NCBI GenBank assembly: GCA_039105265.1
Contig: JAPFFF010000028.1
Span: forward strand, 248,001-312,000
Reading direction: 5' to 3'
Length of the DNA stretch: 64,000 nucleotides
Source: Tritrichomonas musculus
Taxonomy: Eukaryota; Parabasalia; Tritrichomonadida; Tritrichomonadidae
A model generated the notes under the pieces. That model did not search any database, had not been told where the DNA came from, and saw only the letters and a program-made list of their open reading frames with translations. This document shows positions 47,744 to 57,758 of this stretch, piece by piece (position 1 is the first letter of the stretch; every line of letters starts with the position of its first letter). A program made the position numbers and the translations under genes.

Positions 47744-47930
47744 GATTTATATAATAGTTATTTTAGTACAAATTATACCAAAAAAGGACTGGCTCATATA
47801 CTTGAAATAAGAAAAATGTTTTCTAATAAGCGTATTAGAAGAAAATATAAAAGACAAACAATATACACAAAAAATTTTCAAAAAAGCTTTAAAAAAAGTA
47901 TCTTTTTATTTTATTTTTATTACAAATGAA
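47744..47930 (+). other. Coding-like sequence at the Polinton insertion site (right flank)
   Basis: Directly after the target duplication a frame without stops gives DLYNSYFSTNYTKKGLAHIL and a basic stretch (NKRIRRKYKRQ). Its phase corresponds to the coding-like frame left of the element. It is likely the other side of the interrupted sequence. No family was recognised. Confidence 0.4.
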
Positions 47931-48099
47931 TTTTCATATAAAATTGACCTTTTTCCCATTAAATCAATACTATTTATTTTGCAATATTTTAATGAAATCT
48001 TCATTCTTTTTTTAAAAAACTCATATTTCTAGTTCCTTTTTCTGGAACCATTGGAAAATTACCGAATTCCAGTAGTATTAGCATAGATTATCAATGCTA

Positions 48100-48740
48100 A
48101 TACAAAGATCAACGATTCATAAGTAATGATAAGTATTTATAATAAAAAAATCTATAAATATGATACAAAGATCAACTATTTTAATACAAAGTTTATCACT
48201 ATTCTTACAAAAATCCACAATTCTCATATAAAGATCAACAATTCTCATGTAATCAGAGACTATTCCGACAAAGATCAACAAATCTAATGCAAAGATAAAT
48301 TATTTTACCAAAATCAATTCTTTTCATACTTACCAACAATTATCACGCAAATATCAACGATTTTCATGCAAGGATCAACTATCCTCACAAAGAAAAATAA
48401 CTCTAATGCAAAGATCAACATTTGATATATAAATCAACAATTACAGGACAAAGATTGACCATTTTAATACAAAGATCAAAAATACTCACATAAAGATCAA
48501 TTATTTTCGCGAAATGATCAACAACTCTCATGTAAAGATCAACAATTCTCACAAAGATTATTATTACAAAGATCAAAATTTGATGTAAAACAAACAATTT
48601 CAATACAAATATTAACAATTTTAATTCGAAGACCAGCGTTTAATACAAAGTTCAACTTTTTTAATACGAAGATCATCATTTAATCCAAATATCAACATTT
48701 AATATAAAGATCACAATTCCAAAACAAAGATCAATGTAAC
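48100..48740. repeat. Degenerate minisatellite, unit about 24 bp
   Basis: About 25 imperfect copies of a unit close to CAAAGATCAACAATTCTCAT with varying linker bases (AATACAAAGATCAAC, CATGTAAAGATCAAC, GACAAAGATCAAC). The 24-base period is clearest at 48400-48600, where the minus-strand translation repeats with an 8-residue period (IVDLYMRV VDHFAKI IDLYVSI). The copies are strongly diverged and drift in length, so the array is old. It lies just right of the Polinton and its target. Confidence 0.75.
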
Positions 48741-49044
48741 GAATATTTAGTATAAAAATCATCTGTTTTATCTTATATTGATTTATGAGTAAGTATTTTA
48801 AATTAATATTTATTTTTAGCTCTTTATTTTTCTTTAAGTTTTTTCTATATAAAGACTCATGTATATGAATTATATAAGACATGCTCTAATTTAGTTAATA
48901 TTGTTTATTTTCTTTTTTCAACCAAATTAAACTTTTAAGTATTGAAAATTTTAATGAACAATAATTCACCTTTTTATTTCACCTTATTGATAATATATTT
49001 TTTTTTTTTTTTAAAAAAAAAAAAAATCATATCAAAAAGATCGC
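48741..49044. other. AT-rich spacer
   Basis: The spacer contains a T-run followed by an A-run at about 48999-49027, which could form a hairpin. There is no gene. Confidence 0.4.
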
Positions 49045-49437
49045 TTAATGCGAAATGAAGTACAATTTATCGACATGTTCTCCTGTTATATGTCCTAATG
49101 TGCTTTCAAAGTTATGTTTATTACTAAGTGTGAAGTACTTATACTTTCCATCAAGAGCTATTGCTTTAATAACAGGTCTACCTCCAGGACGTAGTTTATA
49201 TAGCTGTCGTAGTGTTTCCGTAAAAGCATACCTCTTATATTCATCTTGATTGATATCGGTTGTAAAAACAATACCTTTAATAGCAACTTTCATTAGTTGG
49301 TCCATTTCTTCTTGATATCTTTCTTTTTTATTGTATTGCTTAACACGTCGATTATATTCACGACAAAACTGTGTTTTAGTATCTGCAAATATATCACCAA
49401 TAGCATCTAAAAAATCAAATTCACTGTCTTTGTTCAT
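49045..49437 (-). CDS. Hypothetical protein, possibly a mobile-element remnant
   Basis: The 130-residue frame starts at ATG 49437. The N-terminal half is helical and charged (DTKTQFCREYNRRVKQYNKKERYQEEMDQL). The C-terminal half is compact (IKGIVFTTDINQDEYKRYAFTETLRQLY, then GGRPVIKAIALDGKYKYFTLS). I recognise no family. Decayed coding sequence lies immediately beyond it, and a minisatellite precedes it, so it may be part of an old repeat family and not a host gene. Confidence 0.45.
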   Translation of the reverse strand: MNKDSEFDFLDAIGDIFADTKTQFCREYNRRVKQYNKKERYQEEMDQLMKVAIKGIVFTTDINQDEYKRYAFTETLRQLYKLRPGGRPVIKAIALDGKYKYFTLSNKHNFESTLGHITGEHVDKLYFISH

Positions 49438-49511
49438 GTTTTACTTAAAATATAAGTGAAATGATAAAAATAAAAAACAAAGAAAAAGTGAAAAAAATAA
49501 TTAATTAGTTA

Positions 49512-50010
49512 TTACCTTTCTATTGAGGTAACCATTATCATCATCTTCATATTTCTTGTCCTTATTCTTTTCGTTGAAATAAGGGAACTTGTAAGCAAAT
49601 TCATTTCCATTTCTTTTATCTTCATCAAGCTTTCAAGGAAGGTATTTATCTTGTTGCATATTTTTTTTTGGATCTTTTCATTTCCTTTTTCATCCTTGAA
49701 TGAGCCAGGCTTAGTAAGTGCTTCCTTTTCATTTGGTGCTAGAACAATGTTTAATCGGTAGGACAATTCGATACTTTCCAGCCATATTTTACAAACTTAT
49801 CTTTGGGATTTCCTGGTACTACATGTAAGATATACCTGAGTAGAGTAAGTTCTTGTTGAGCCAAAAGAGCTCTTTGTATTTTTTCTGATATGAAGCCTGA
49901 GTTTATATTTTCAATCATATTTAGGATGTCTTTAATGGCTGCTCTAGATTCCCTGATTTTATTGATGTACTTAATAACCTTTTCAGGAGTGAATTTAGCT
50001 TCTATTTAAA
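49512..50010 (-). pseudogene. Decayed coding remnant of unknown origin
   Basis: The minus strand shows coding-like sequence in changing frames: EAKFTPEKVIKYINKIRESR, then FISEKIQRALLAQQELTLLR and VPGNPKDKFVKYGW from about 50005 to 49765, then LNIVLAPNEKEALTKPGSFK from 49755 down, and a charged Asn/Lys/Asp-rich end. No single ORF covers it and it has no start codon at its front. There is no family match; it is possibly part of the same old unit as 49045-49437. Confidence 0.4.
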
Positions 50011-50059
50011 ACAAAAAAAATTTCTTTTGTGAAGAGATATATTTCTCACCAATTTCTCT

Positions 50060-50340
50060 CCCTATTTTAGCATTAAATTTATTGAAGATTCATCAATTGC
50101 ATTTGATAGAGTCAAACACAGCTTTCATACAAACATTAATGAATCTCTTCATGCTGAAACATCTGAAATAACAGATAAAAATACAGCCTGGAGCAAATGG
50201 GGATATGAAGGCCGAGTCCACTATTCATATTTGAAAAACAATAGACCAGATGACTGTTCAATACTAATTAGACAAAAAATAAGGTTAGAATCAATAAAAT
50301 TGATCAGAAAAATATTGATGAAACTGTTAGTGAAAGGATC
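50060..50340 (+). pseudogene. Possible transposase C-terminal fragment
   Basis: A stop-free plus-strand stretch reads AFDRVKHSFHTNINESLHAE, then KNTAWSKWGYEGRVHYSYLK, then NNRPDDCSIL. The order 'N.NESLH ... W.....R..YS.LK.N' resembles the end of DDE transposases in which an Asn-Glu-Ser-Leu-His stretch carries the last acidic residue. It has no ATG and ends at a T-run near 50360. The family is uncertain. Confidence 0.3.
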
Positions 50341-51272
50341 AAAAGAAGTGAATCATATAATTTTTTTTTTTTTAAGATACAATTAATAATATCTATCTTC
50401 TGTGCCAGTGCAGATCAAATTTTAATTGTAATATAGGAATTATTATATTAATTGTCAGAAATCATATTATAATTGCATATTTATCATCTGCGCCCGTGCA
50501 TTTCTAATTTTATTTGGCCCTTGAATTTTACGACTATAAAAATTGGAGATGAATAAATATTATATAATTATAACAAATATTAAATCATATAAAATTAAGG
50601 ATTAAAAAAATAAGGATTTCAATATATACCTATTCAGTTTTATTTTATATTTCAATAATACATTGAAAATAATTGTGAACATATTTTTAAATTTTGTGAA
50701 GTATATAATCATTTTTTATAATCATTCTATTTTGATTTTTTCATGTAATATTTACAATATAAGCATATTTATATATTATAATAAAAACAATAAATATATA
50801 TAAATGGAAATTATATTATATATATTATTATTATATTAAAATAATCTAATAATCTAAGAAAAAATAATTCAATGATTATTTCATAAATAATAAATTTATT
50901 TACTCTGATAAAGATCAATTTTTATCCAAACATGCTTCATTGATAATTGATTTATATATTTATGATAATTTAAATTTTTGATATGCAAACGTGTTATTCA
51001 ATAGCAATACCACACATAAAACAAACACACACAAAAAAAAATAAATTTTAGTATACTTTTTATATTCAAAATTGAAAAGATATTTTATAAAAAATATTCA
51101 ATTTTATTTTATATCAGCTGTTTTAAAAATAATTATTCAAATAATATCAATATTTCAATTGATTATTTTTTATATAAAAAATAAATAATTCAAAAATATA
51201 AAATATAAATTTTTCGAATGATTAAGTTCTTCGATTACTTTCATCTCATTTTTATAATAATACTCCAAACAA
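50341..51272. other. AT-rich spacer
   Basis: The spacer is A/T-rich. Two GTGCCAGTGCAGATC / GCGCCCGTGCATTTC-like patches (50400-50415 and 50490-50505) stand out by base composition, but I cannot assign them. An initiator-like TCATTTTTA lies at 51246, about 25 bases before the next ATG. Confidence 0.45.
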
Positions 51273-52088
51273 ATGTCATACGTCGATGTACCAGACAAAA
51301 AGCAAAAGCATCCACATTATGAACATCGAACTGCAAAACTCGACTTAAAAGATAACGAATTTTCAAGTAAAAAGTTTCAGCAAGTTAGAAAAGTTTCAAC
51401 CCATAAAAAGCTTCTTAAATCATTTGGAAGAATTGGAATGTGCTTAAATAACAGGGCTACCACAAGTATTCCAACAGAAGATCTCAATAAAGTTTGTTTC
51501 ATCATAATGAACGACTACGATGATGATGATAAAGAACTTGGTGTTGGACCACTCAATGACGGCTATCTTGTTGGCTTAAAACATCATCGTCTTGGTTTTA
51601 AAGTATTCTATCTTTACAATTCCAACTGCACCCAATTCACCAACTTTCTCAGCTTTTTAATGACAAAAACTACTGAATCATTAACCGTTTTTTACTCAGG
51701 AAGAGACGATAATGCCGAAGGAATCGAATTTGATGAAAGTACACTTTCAAAAGGTTCAATTAGCCATATAATCTCCTCAAATAACAACGATCAACTCCGC
51801 CTTATTTTTATTACAGACACTATTGCTGGCGGATCTGTTTTCGACATTGATGGTTGTCAAAATGCAATATCTTTCTCAGTTCAAAAAACAAATTCAAATG
51901 TTGAAAAGGAAGTTGAAAGATCACACGGAATTTTCACATATTACTTTTGTAAAATCATAAGTGATTGCCCCAACATCACACCAAATAGGCTTGTTGAAAG
52001 AATGAATCCATCACTCACTCGCTTCAACGAAGTTTTCACTTGCGAATTTAAAGCAAAAGAACTTGGCGAGACCCCAATTTTCAATTAA
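51273..52088 (+). CDS. Caspase-fold (C14 metacaspase-like) protein with replaced catalytic dyad
   Basis: The 271-residue protein has a peptidase C14-type order of strands: KVCFIIMNDYDDD (73-85), GPLNDGYLVGLKHHRLGFKVFYLYN (92-116), SLTVFYSGRDDNAEGIEFDE (136-155) and LRLIFITDTIAGGSVFDIDG (175-194). In active metacaspases the third block reads YSGHG and the fourth D.CHSGG, carrying the catalytic His and Cys. Here Arg144 stands at the His position and Ile184 at the Cys position. The fold motifs, including the Gly-Gly after the cysteine loop, are kept. It should therefore be inactive as a protease and may act as a regulator or decoy for active metacaspases. The ORF is intact with normal codon use, so it is not a decaying copy. 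Confidence 0.65.
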   Translation: MSYVDVPDKKQKHPHYEHRTAKLDLKDNEFSSKKFQQVRKVSTHKKLLKSFGRIGMCLNNRATTSIPTEDLNKVCFIIMNDYDDDDKELGVGPLNDGYLVGLKHHRLGFKVFYLYNSNCTQFTNFLSFLMTKTTESLTVFYSGRDDNAEGIEFDESTLSKGSISHIISSNNNDQLRLIFITDTIAGGSVFDIDGCQNAISFSVQKTNSNVEKEVERSHGIFTYYFCKIISDCPNITPNRLVERMNPSLTRFNEVFTCEFKAKELGETPIFN

Positions 52089-54243
52089 ATATATGTATTT
52101 ATTTAATCATGAATAAAATTTTTTTTTTTATATGAAATTAATTTTTTCTTTTATGACCAAATTGAATATTTATGACCAATTTCCTATAAATTAACTGTAT
52201 TTTGTAATTATTGTTGCATCTTTGTGATAATTTTATATACTTTTTTTTTTTGAAAAAATATATTTTTTTATATAAGATTGGTTTTTGATTAAACTTACAA
52301 TAAAAAATTCAATATATTCGTTTCACTGTTATTAACAATTCTCAGATTAAAATATTGATTATTATTAAAAATGATATAAAATTGATTTTTTTTTTTTTTT
52401 TAAATATTACGCTGTTGTTATTTTGCATATTCAATAAAAACAACTCAAAACTCAACATTTAAAGAGAAAAAATTAATATCTACGAATTGGCAACAAAATA
52501 TCATTATATCATTTGTCCTTATTTAAACATAAATAGATTAACTGGCCTTATTTAATCATATTAATCATTAATTTTAGGTAAATTTTAAAACATCTTCTCA
52601 TACTTTTTTACAATTATTTTTTTGCTAATCCATAGTGCTTGATATATTATATTGCTGTGAGATGCTCATCGGATATAATTCATTTATGAAACAAATTCAA
52701 TTTTATAAGAATATTTTTAATTAAAAAATTATAATTTCATTTGCTAATATGTTTATTACCAATAAATTGCTGATAAGCGTTTTAGGTGGAAATAACATAT
52801 TGAATAAATATAAGTTTATGTTTTTATATAAAAAATATTAATAAAAATTTTGAAATACTGTCATTGGCAAGTTTAGGATCTCAGCTTTTAGAAATATTAT
52901 TTTATACTATTTTACAAAACTATCATTTATCTCATATTTTATAATGTATATTTTCGATATTATTAAAAGAAAATAAATAAAGAATTGACTTTGAAATTAG
53001 ATGATTAGATTGATTTCAATTGCTAGATTATAAGATGATTAGTGGATAAAGCAACTTTACATGAAAAACAATTAACTCAAATTTCAACTATTCAAAAATA
53101 CAATTATAAAAACAATTTTGATTGAGGTTAATTTTTTGAATGGGGTTAATGAACTATCAATTGAATGAGGTTAATTAGTATTTCTATCAAATTATTCTTT
53201 TGTTATGAAAGAGATAATATAGTAGATTTTCAATAACAAAACATACAAAAAAAATATTTAATTTCAGTCTACTTACATTTTTTTTGTTATAAATATTTCA
53301 TGAACAATCAAAACTTTGAATTCGCCCATACCGATATATTTGTTAAAGAGAATAAATAAATATGGAAAGTAGAAGTTTTTGGAGGAAAAAACACCATATT
53401 TTAACTATTTAAAGTAATTATATACCTTATATTATATATAAAATATACCAAAAAGAATTTTTAAATTTGAAAATTCTATTCTTTTAGCTGCTCATTTTTT
53501 AAAATTTAAGGTATATTGTATGTCGTTTAAAATTTTTATATCATTTTAAAAAAAAAAAAAACAAAATCATTCAGAAATCATATTATTCTTTTTGGCGAAT
53601 AATTATTATTTAAAAATATTTAATTATTATATTTCATATACAAATATGAACATTCTTTTTTTATTTTTTGAGATTTTTGTGATTTAAAATAAAATATTTC
53701 TTTTATCAAATATCTACTCCTATCAAAATTCAAATATTCAGTTTTCAAAATTTTGAATAAATTCAATTAAACAATTACTATCGAAAATAACTTTTATATG
53801 ATTTCAATTTTTTTCTACAAGTAAAGTTCTGAAAAAAATAAAATGATAGATCCCTGGTTGGTTAGAATGATTAAATTTTCAAAATGAAAGTTTTGTATTT
53901 TATCTACATCATTTAATCTTATTTGGTCAACAATTCATTTTGGAGAATTTAATTAAAAAAAGCTTATTTCTTTGAATAATCTTGGCAATTTTTACAAATC
54001 AAAAGCAAGGCGTAGCCAAATTACTTTTTTGAATGATAATAATAATCATTTTCCATAAAATTTCTTGATAAATATGCCAATTTTATAAAAGATTTTCGAA
54101 AAACTTTTTCAGTTCCCTCAAATTTTAAAAGAAAATTTATTATTTTGAATTCAAACCGATATATGATTTCTATGAGAATATTGAAATGTATAAAATAACC
54201 TTAAACAAATTTCGAGAACAAAACTCACATCATTCATTATATA
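52089..54243. other. Long AT-rich spacer
   Basis: The 2.1 kb are almost purely A/T with many homopolymer runs. I found no RNA gene, inverted ends or coding remnant. A TCATTCATT initiator-like site lies about 12 bases upstream of the Myb ATG. Confidence 0.5.
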
Positions 54244-54804
54244 ATGATCTTTTCCAATTACCTTTTCCCACCTCCATTTTCTTTGCGGAGCACATACCGC
54301 AAACGATTTACACCAGAAGAAGATGCTAGATTAATAGAATTATGCGACATTCCTAATCTTATAAATTGGGAAGAAGTTGCAAAACAAATGCCCGGAAGGA
54401 CATCACGGCAATGCCGAGACAGATATAATGCGACTTTGAAAAATCATATCGAGAAGAAACCTTGGACCAAAGAAGAAGACGATATTATACTCGAAAAATA
54501 CCTGGAAATCGGCCCAAGATGGGTCATAATCTCGTCTTTCCTTGTCGGTAGAAGCGGAAACAATGTTAAAAACAGGTGGCACAAACATATAAACAAGGAA
54601 AAGAAGTATCCACCTCATAAGCAAATTACTAATGAGGAGAAATCTAAAAAAAAAGTAGAAAGTAAACCTCAAGAATTTGAATTTTCCTTTAATGACTCTC
54701 CCGACAATTTTATGCCATTTCTCGATTCGTTGGATTCAAATGAATTCATTTGTTTGAACAAACTGCGAGTAAATGAGAGTAACACTTTTTATGATAATTA
54801 TTAA
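54244..54804 (+). CDS. Two-repeat (R2R3-like) Myb DNA-binding protein
   Basis: The 186-residue protein has two Myb/SANT repeats. Repeat 1 (residues 19-67) has core aromatics F22, W42 and Y61 and a recognition helix TSRQCRDRYNATL. Repeat 2 (72-118) has W74, W93 and W112 and recognition helix SGNNVKNRWHKHI. The spacing and the 'GRT.RQCRDRY' helix match the trichomonad Myb transcription factors that bind promoter elements near start sites. The acidic C-terminal 60 residues (FSFNDSPDNFMPFLDSLDSNEF) may activate transcription. It acts in the nucleus; targets are unknown. Its own start is preceded by an initiator-like TCATTCATTATATAATG. Confidence 0.85.
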   Translation: MIFSNYLFPPPFSLRSTYRKRFTPEEDARLIELCDIPNLINWEEVAKQMPGRTSRQCRDRYNATLKNHIEKKPWTKEEDDIILEKYLEIGPRWVIISSFLVGRSGNNVKNRWHKHINKEKKYPPHKQITNEEKSKKKVESKPQEFEFSFNDSPDNFMPFLDSLDSNEFICLNKLRVNESNTFYDNY

Positions 54805-55493
54805 AATAAGTTTAAACCATTGGGGCTCAACCTGAGAGAGCTATACAGGTAGGTTATAATTTGTTGAGCTATATGAGATTGCATTGAGAATTATACTTTT
54901 TTTCTTATACTGAGGAAAATCATTATTCATGTGAGAATATTTTTCACTTTTTTTGTTTTTTACATATTTTTTTTTTTTTTTACATATATTTTTTATATAT
55001 AATATTTTGAAAGAAAAAAAGAAAATCCTTTATATTTTAATTAAATCTCAATTTTATGAGTAAGAAATGATACAGTAGTAGTAGTAATTAATAATCCAAA
55101 CTATAAATTTTTTTGAAAATGAGGTATTAGAAATTTGTCTGATATTCTAATTCTCAATGTTAGAGCAAGAGTTAGCCTAAGAAGTTTATTTTATGAACTA
55201 ACAATGATGATTTTATTTATAGGGCCAAATATAATTAGATAATATTACCATATTTATAAAGTCATTATAATAAAATAATTAAAATGTAAAAAATGAATAG
55301 TGGGATAATTTCTCCAGTATTTATAAAATTAAATTATTCCACTTAAAAGCAATGAATGGAATTCCATTCATTCTTTATCAAGAATAGAATTTTTCAAAAA
55401 GTTTATTCTAGTCAATTTATTATATCAAAAAGTGAAAAAAATTTCTATTTATAAAATAAAAATTTTTTTTTTTAGTCATTTAACTGAACGCAA
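54805..55493. other. AT-rich spacer between convergent genes
   Basis: A short less AT-rich patch with an imperfect inverted repeat follows the Myb stop (54826-54880: GCTCAACCTGAG... GTTGAGC) and might serve in 3' end formation. Otherwise nothing is recognised. Confidence 0.4.
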
Positions 55494-56543
55494 CTAATCG
55501 ATAAGCACCATTGGCTTGATTAGATCATCAGGTTTTGAAGCCATTATATCGAACGCATCTTTTATTTTATCAAATCCATGAAATTCATAATTTACGAGTT
55601 TTGAAGGATCAACTCTTCCGTATTTAACCAAATTCACCATCTTTTCTAATCGGAGTCTTCCTCCGGGACAAAGTCCTCCTCTAATGGTCTTATTTGCAAT
55701 TCCACCACCAAACGCGATTCCTTCAATAGCGATTTCATTGAACGCAAGCAACGCTACATTTGCAACAACTCCTCCAGGCTTTACCATTTTGAGGGCCTGT
55801 GAGAGGGTTCCAGAATCGCCTCCTGCAATAATTACTCTATCGACATAACCTCCATTTTTCTTCATTACAACCTCAGCCAAAGGACCTTCTTTGTAACTAA
55901 CAACATCAGTTGCACCATATTCAATTGCAAGTTTAACACAATTTTTACGGGTACCGATGGCTATAACTCGACCAGCTCCACCAATACAGCAGGCTCTAAC
56001 AGCCATCAAACCGACAGGTCCAATCCCAATAACAGCAACTGTATCACCATATTTTATATCAGCCAATTCAGCTCCATAAAAGCCCGTGCTCATCATATCG
56101 CCAATCATAACAGCAGATTTCATTGAAATATCTTCTGGAAGGTGATAAAGATTACCATCAGCGTCGTTTACGTGAAATTTTTCAGCAAAAACTCCAGGCT
56201 TTTGCGAAGTGAATTTAAATCCTCCTTCCTGACGGCCACTATGACTAGAATTACCTTCTTGTGAGGCTACAGATGACCAATCGGGCGTAATAGCTGGAAC
56301 AAGGCACTTATCTCCAATTTTGAAATCTTTTACAGATACTCCGACTTCTATGATTTGTCCGACAACTTCATGCCCAAGAACAAGTTGCACGTTAGCTGGA
56401 GCTGATTTTGCGATATGAACATCCGATGAACAAATGCAAACTGCAAGAGGCTTAAGAATAGCATCGAAAGGCCCACAGGGAGGCACTTCTATTTCTTTCC
56501 ATCCTGTTTCTCCGTTTCCTAAACAACAGAATGCTTTGGTCAT
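55494..56543 (-). CDS. NADP-dependent secondary alcohol dehydrogenase (zinc MDR family)
   Basis: The 349-residue protein closely follows the Thermoanaerobacter-type secondary alcohol dehydrogenase also found in Trichomonas and Entamoeba (ADH1). The start (GPFDAILKPLAV) has catalytic zinc ligands Cys38, His58 (in LGHEVVG) and an Asp in the MIGDMMSTGF helix. FKIGDKCLVPAITPDW, VFAEKFHVNDAD and GGLCPGGRLR are family landmarks. The dinucleotide site is GIGPVG, and the Arg in the GTRKNC loop favours NADP(H). It interconverts 2-propanol/acetone-type alcohols and ketones or aldehydes in the cytosol, using NADPH at the end of fermentation. GC content is well above the flanks, as for many laterally acquired, highly expressed trichomonad metabolic genes. 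TCATTTTTA lies upstream of the ATG. Confidence 0.92.
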   Translation of the reverse strand: MTKAFCCLGNGETGWKEIEVPPCGPFDAILKPLAVCICSSDVHIAKSAPANVQLVLGHEVVGQIIEVGVSVKDFKIGDKCLVPAITPDWSSVASQEGNSSHSGRQEGGFKFTSQKPGVFAEKFHVNDADGNLYHLPEDISMKSAVMIGDMMSTGFYGAELADIKYGDTVAVIGIGPVGLMAVRACCIGGAGRVIAIGTRKNCVKLAIEYGATDVVSYKEGPLAEVVMKKNGGYVDRVIIAGGDSGTLSQALKMVKPGGVVANVALLAFNEIAIEGIAFGGGIANKTIRGGLCPGGRLRLEKMVNLVKYGRVDPSKLVNYEFHGFDKIKDAFDIMASKPDDLIKPMVLID

Positions 56544-57758
56544 TTGCTTTTTTTATTATCTAAAAATGATTTGAAAAGTTCAAATAAACATATCAAATTG
56601 ACATTTTTATTTTTTCAATGATTTTTATATTTTTTTTGAATGTAATATTGAAAATTTTGAGTAAGATCTTTGAAATATTTATCCAAATCAATGAATCTTA
56701 CAAGTTTTTTCTCAGTAAATATTCATCAAATTATATTTATATAAGTTTTATGAATTACAATTGATATATCAATCATAAATAATTATTTAGTAAAATATAA
56801 AAGTAAATATCTACCAATAAAATCAAAATATATTCAATTTAATGATAATTAATTTCTATTATTCTAAATCAAAATAGAAGTGCGGGGACTAAAATAACGT
56901 ATTTTGTCTATTTAATATTTTGCTTTTATTTCCTTTAATATTTTGTAATCATGTTTACAAGAGTAGAAAAGGTTTCAAAAGATAAATCATATTATATTAT
57001 GCAAAAATCATTCTTCATTTTACACATTTATCATTTAATTCATAGAAATTTAAAATGATATTATTACAAGATCGATTGAATTAATTTTTTTTATTAAACA
57101 TTTTCATATAATAAAGATGCATTTAATATTTTATGACTTTTTTTATGCAAAAACATGAAAAATATTTGATGAATTTTTTTAAAAATTTCAATGGTTTACG
57201 AAAATTAATAAAAATACTCATAAAACTCCACCTGACGAACAAAACTCTTTCATTAAATATTTTTTATATAATATTGAATATACTTGATAAAATATATTAA
57301 TATAAAGAATTTTTAAAAAAATTTTTAGTACCCGTACCTCTATCAAAATTAAAATTCAAATGGAAATATCTTATTAGTGATTAAAAGGATATTTTGACTT
57401 GCACTATTAAAAAAACAACTGATCTCAATAAAATATTTTCTTTTCAAAACCAAAACCTTCAACTTTTTTTTTTTATTTCATATTGAAACCTTCCAATTTC
57501 TGACATATAGTCATTAATATTCGATTTATTATTTCTTTTCTGTCATTTTAATCAACATTTCCCCTACTATTTCACCAAAATTTAAAGAAAAAATCATAAA
57601 AATATGATTGATATCTCTTTTGAACGTTCAATTCAAGAGATATCCAGAAAACCAAGAGCAAAAAATAATTTTTTTCATTATGATCAAGTTTTATTCCAAT
57701 TAATATTCTTTTTCATTTATATACAAAAATATTCAATATAAAATCAAATATAAAATAA
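56544..57758. other. AT-rich spacer
   Basis: No gene or clear repeat was seen. It holds the ADH promoter at its left end and the 3' region of the next minus-strand gene at its right end. Confidence 0.45.

Noticed and set aside
48100-48740. CRISPR-like array
   Set aside because: The units drift, there are no constant repeats with unique spacers, and the genome is eukaryotic.
55021-55130. Possible small RNA near the GTAGTAGTAG stretch
   Set aside because: There is only a short trinucleotide run, with no promoter or stem.
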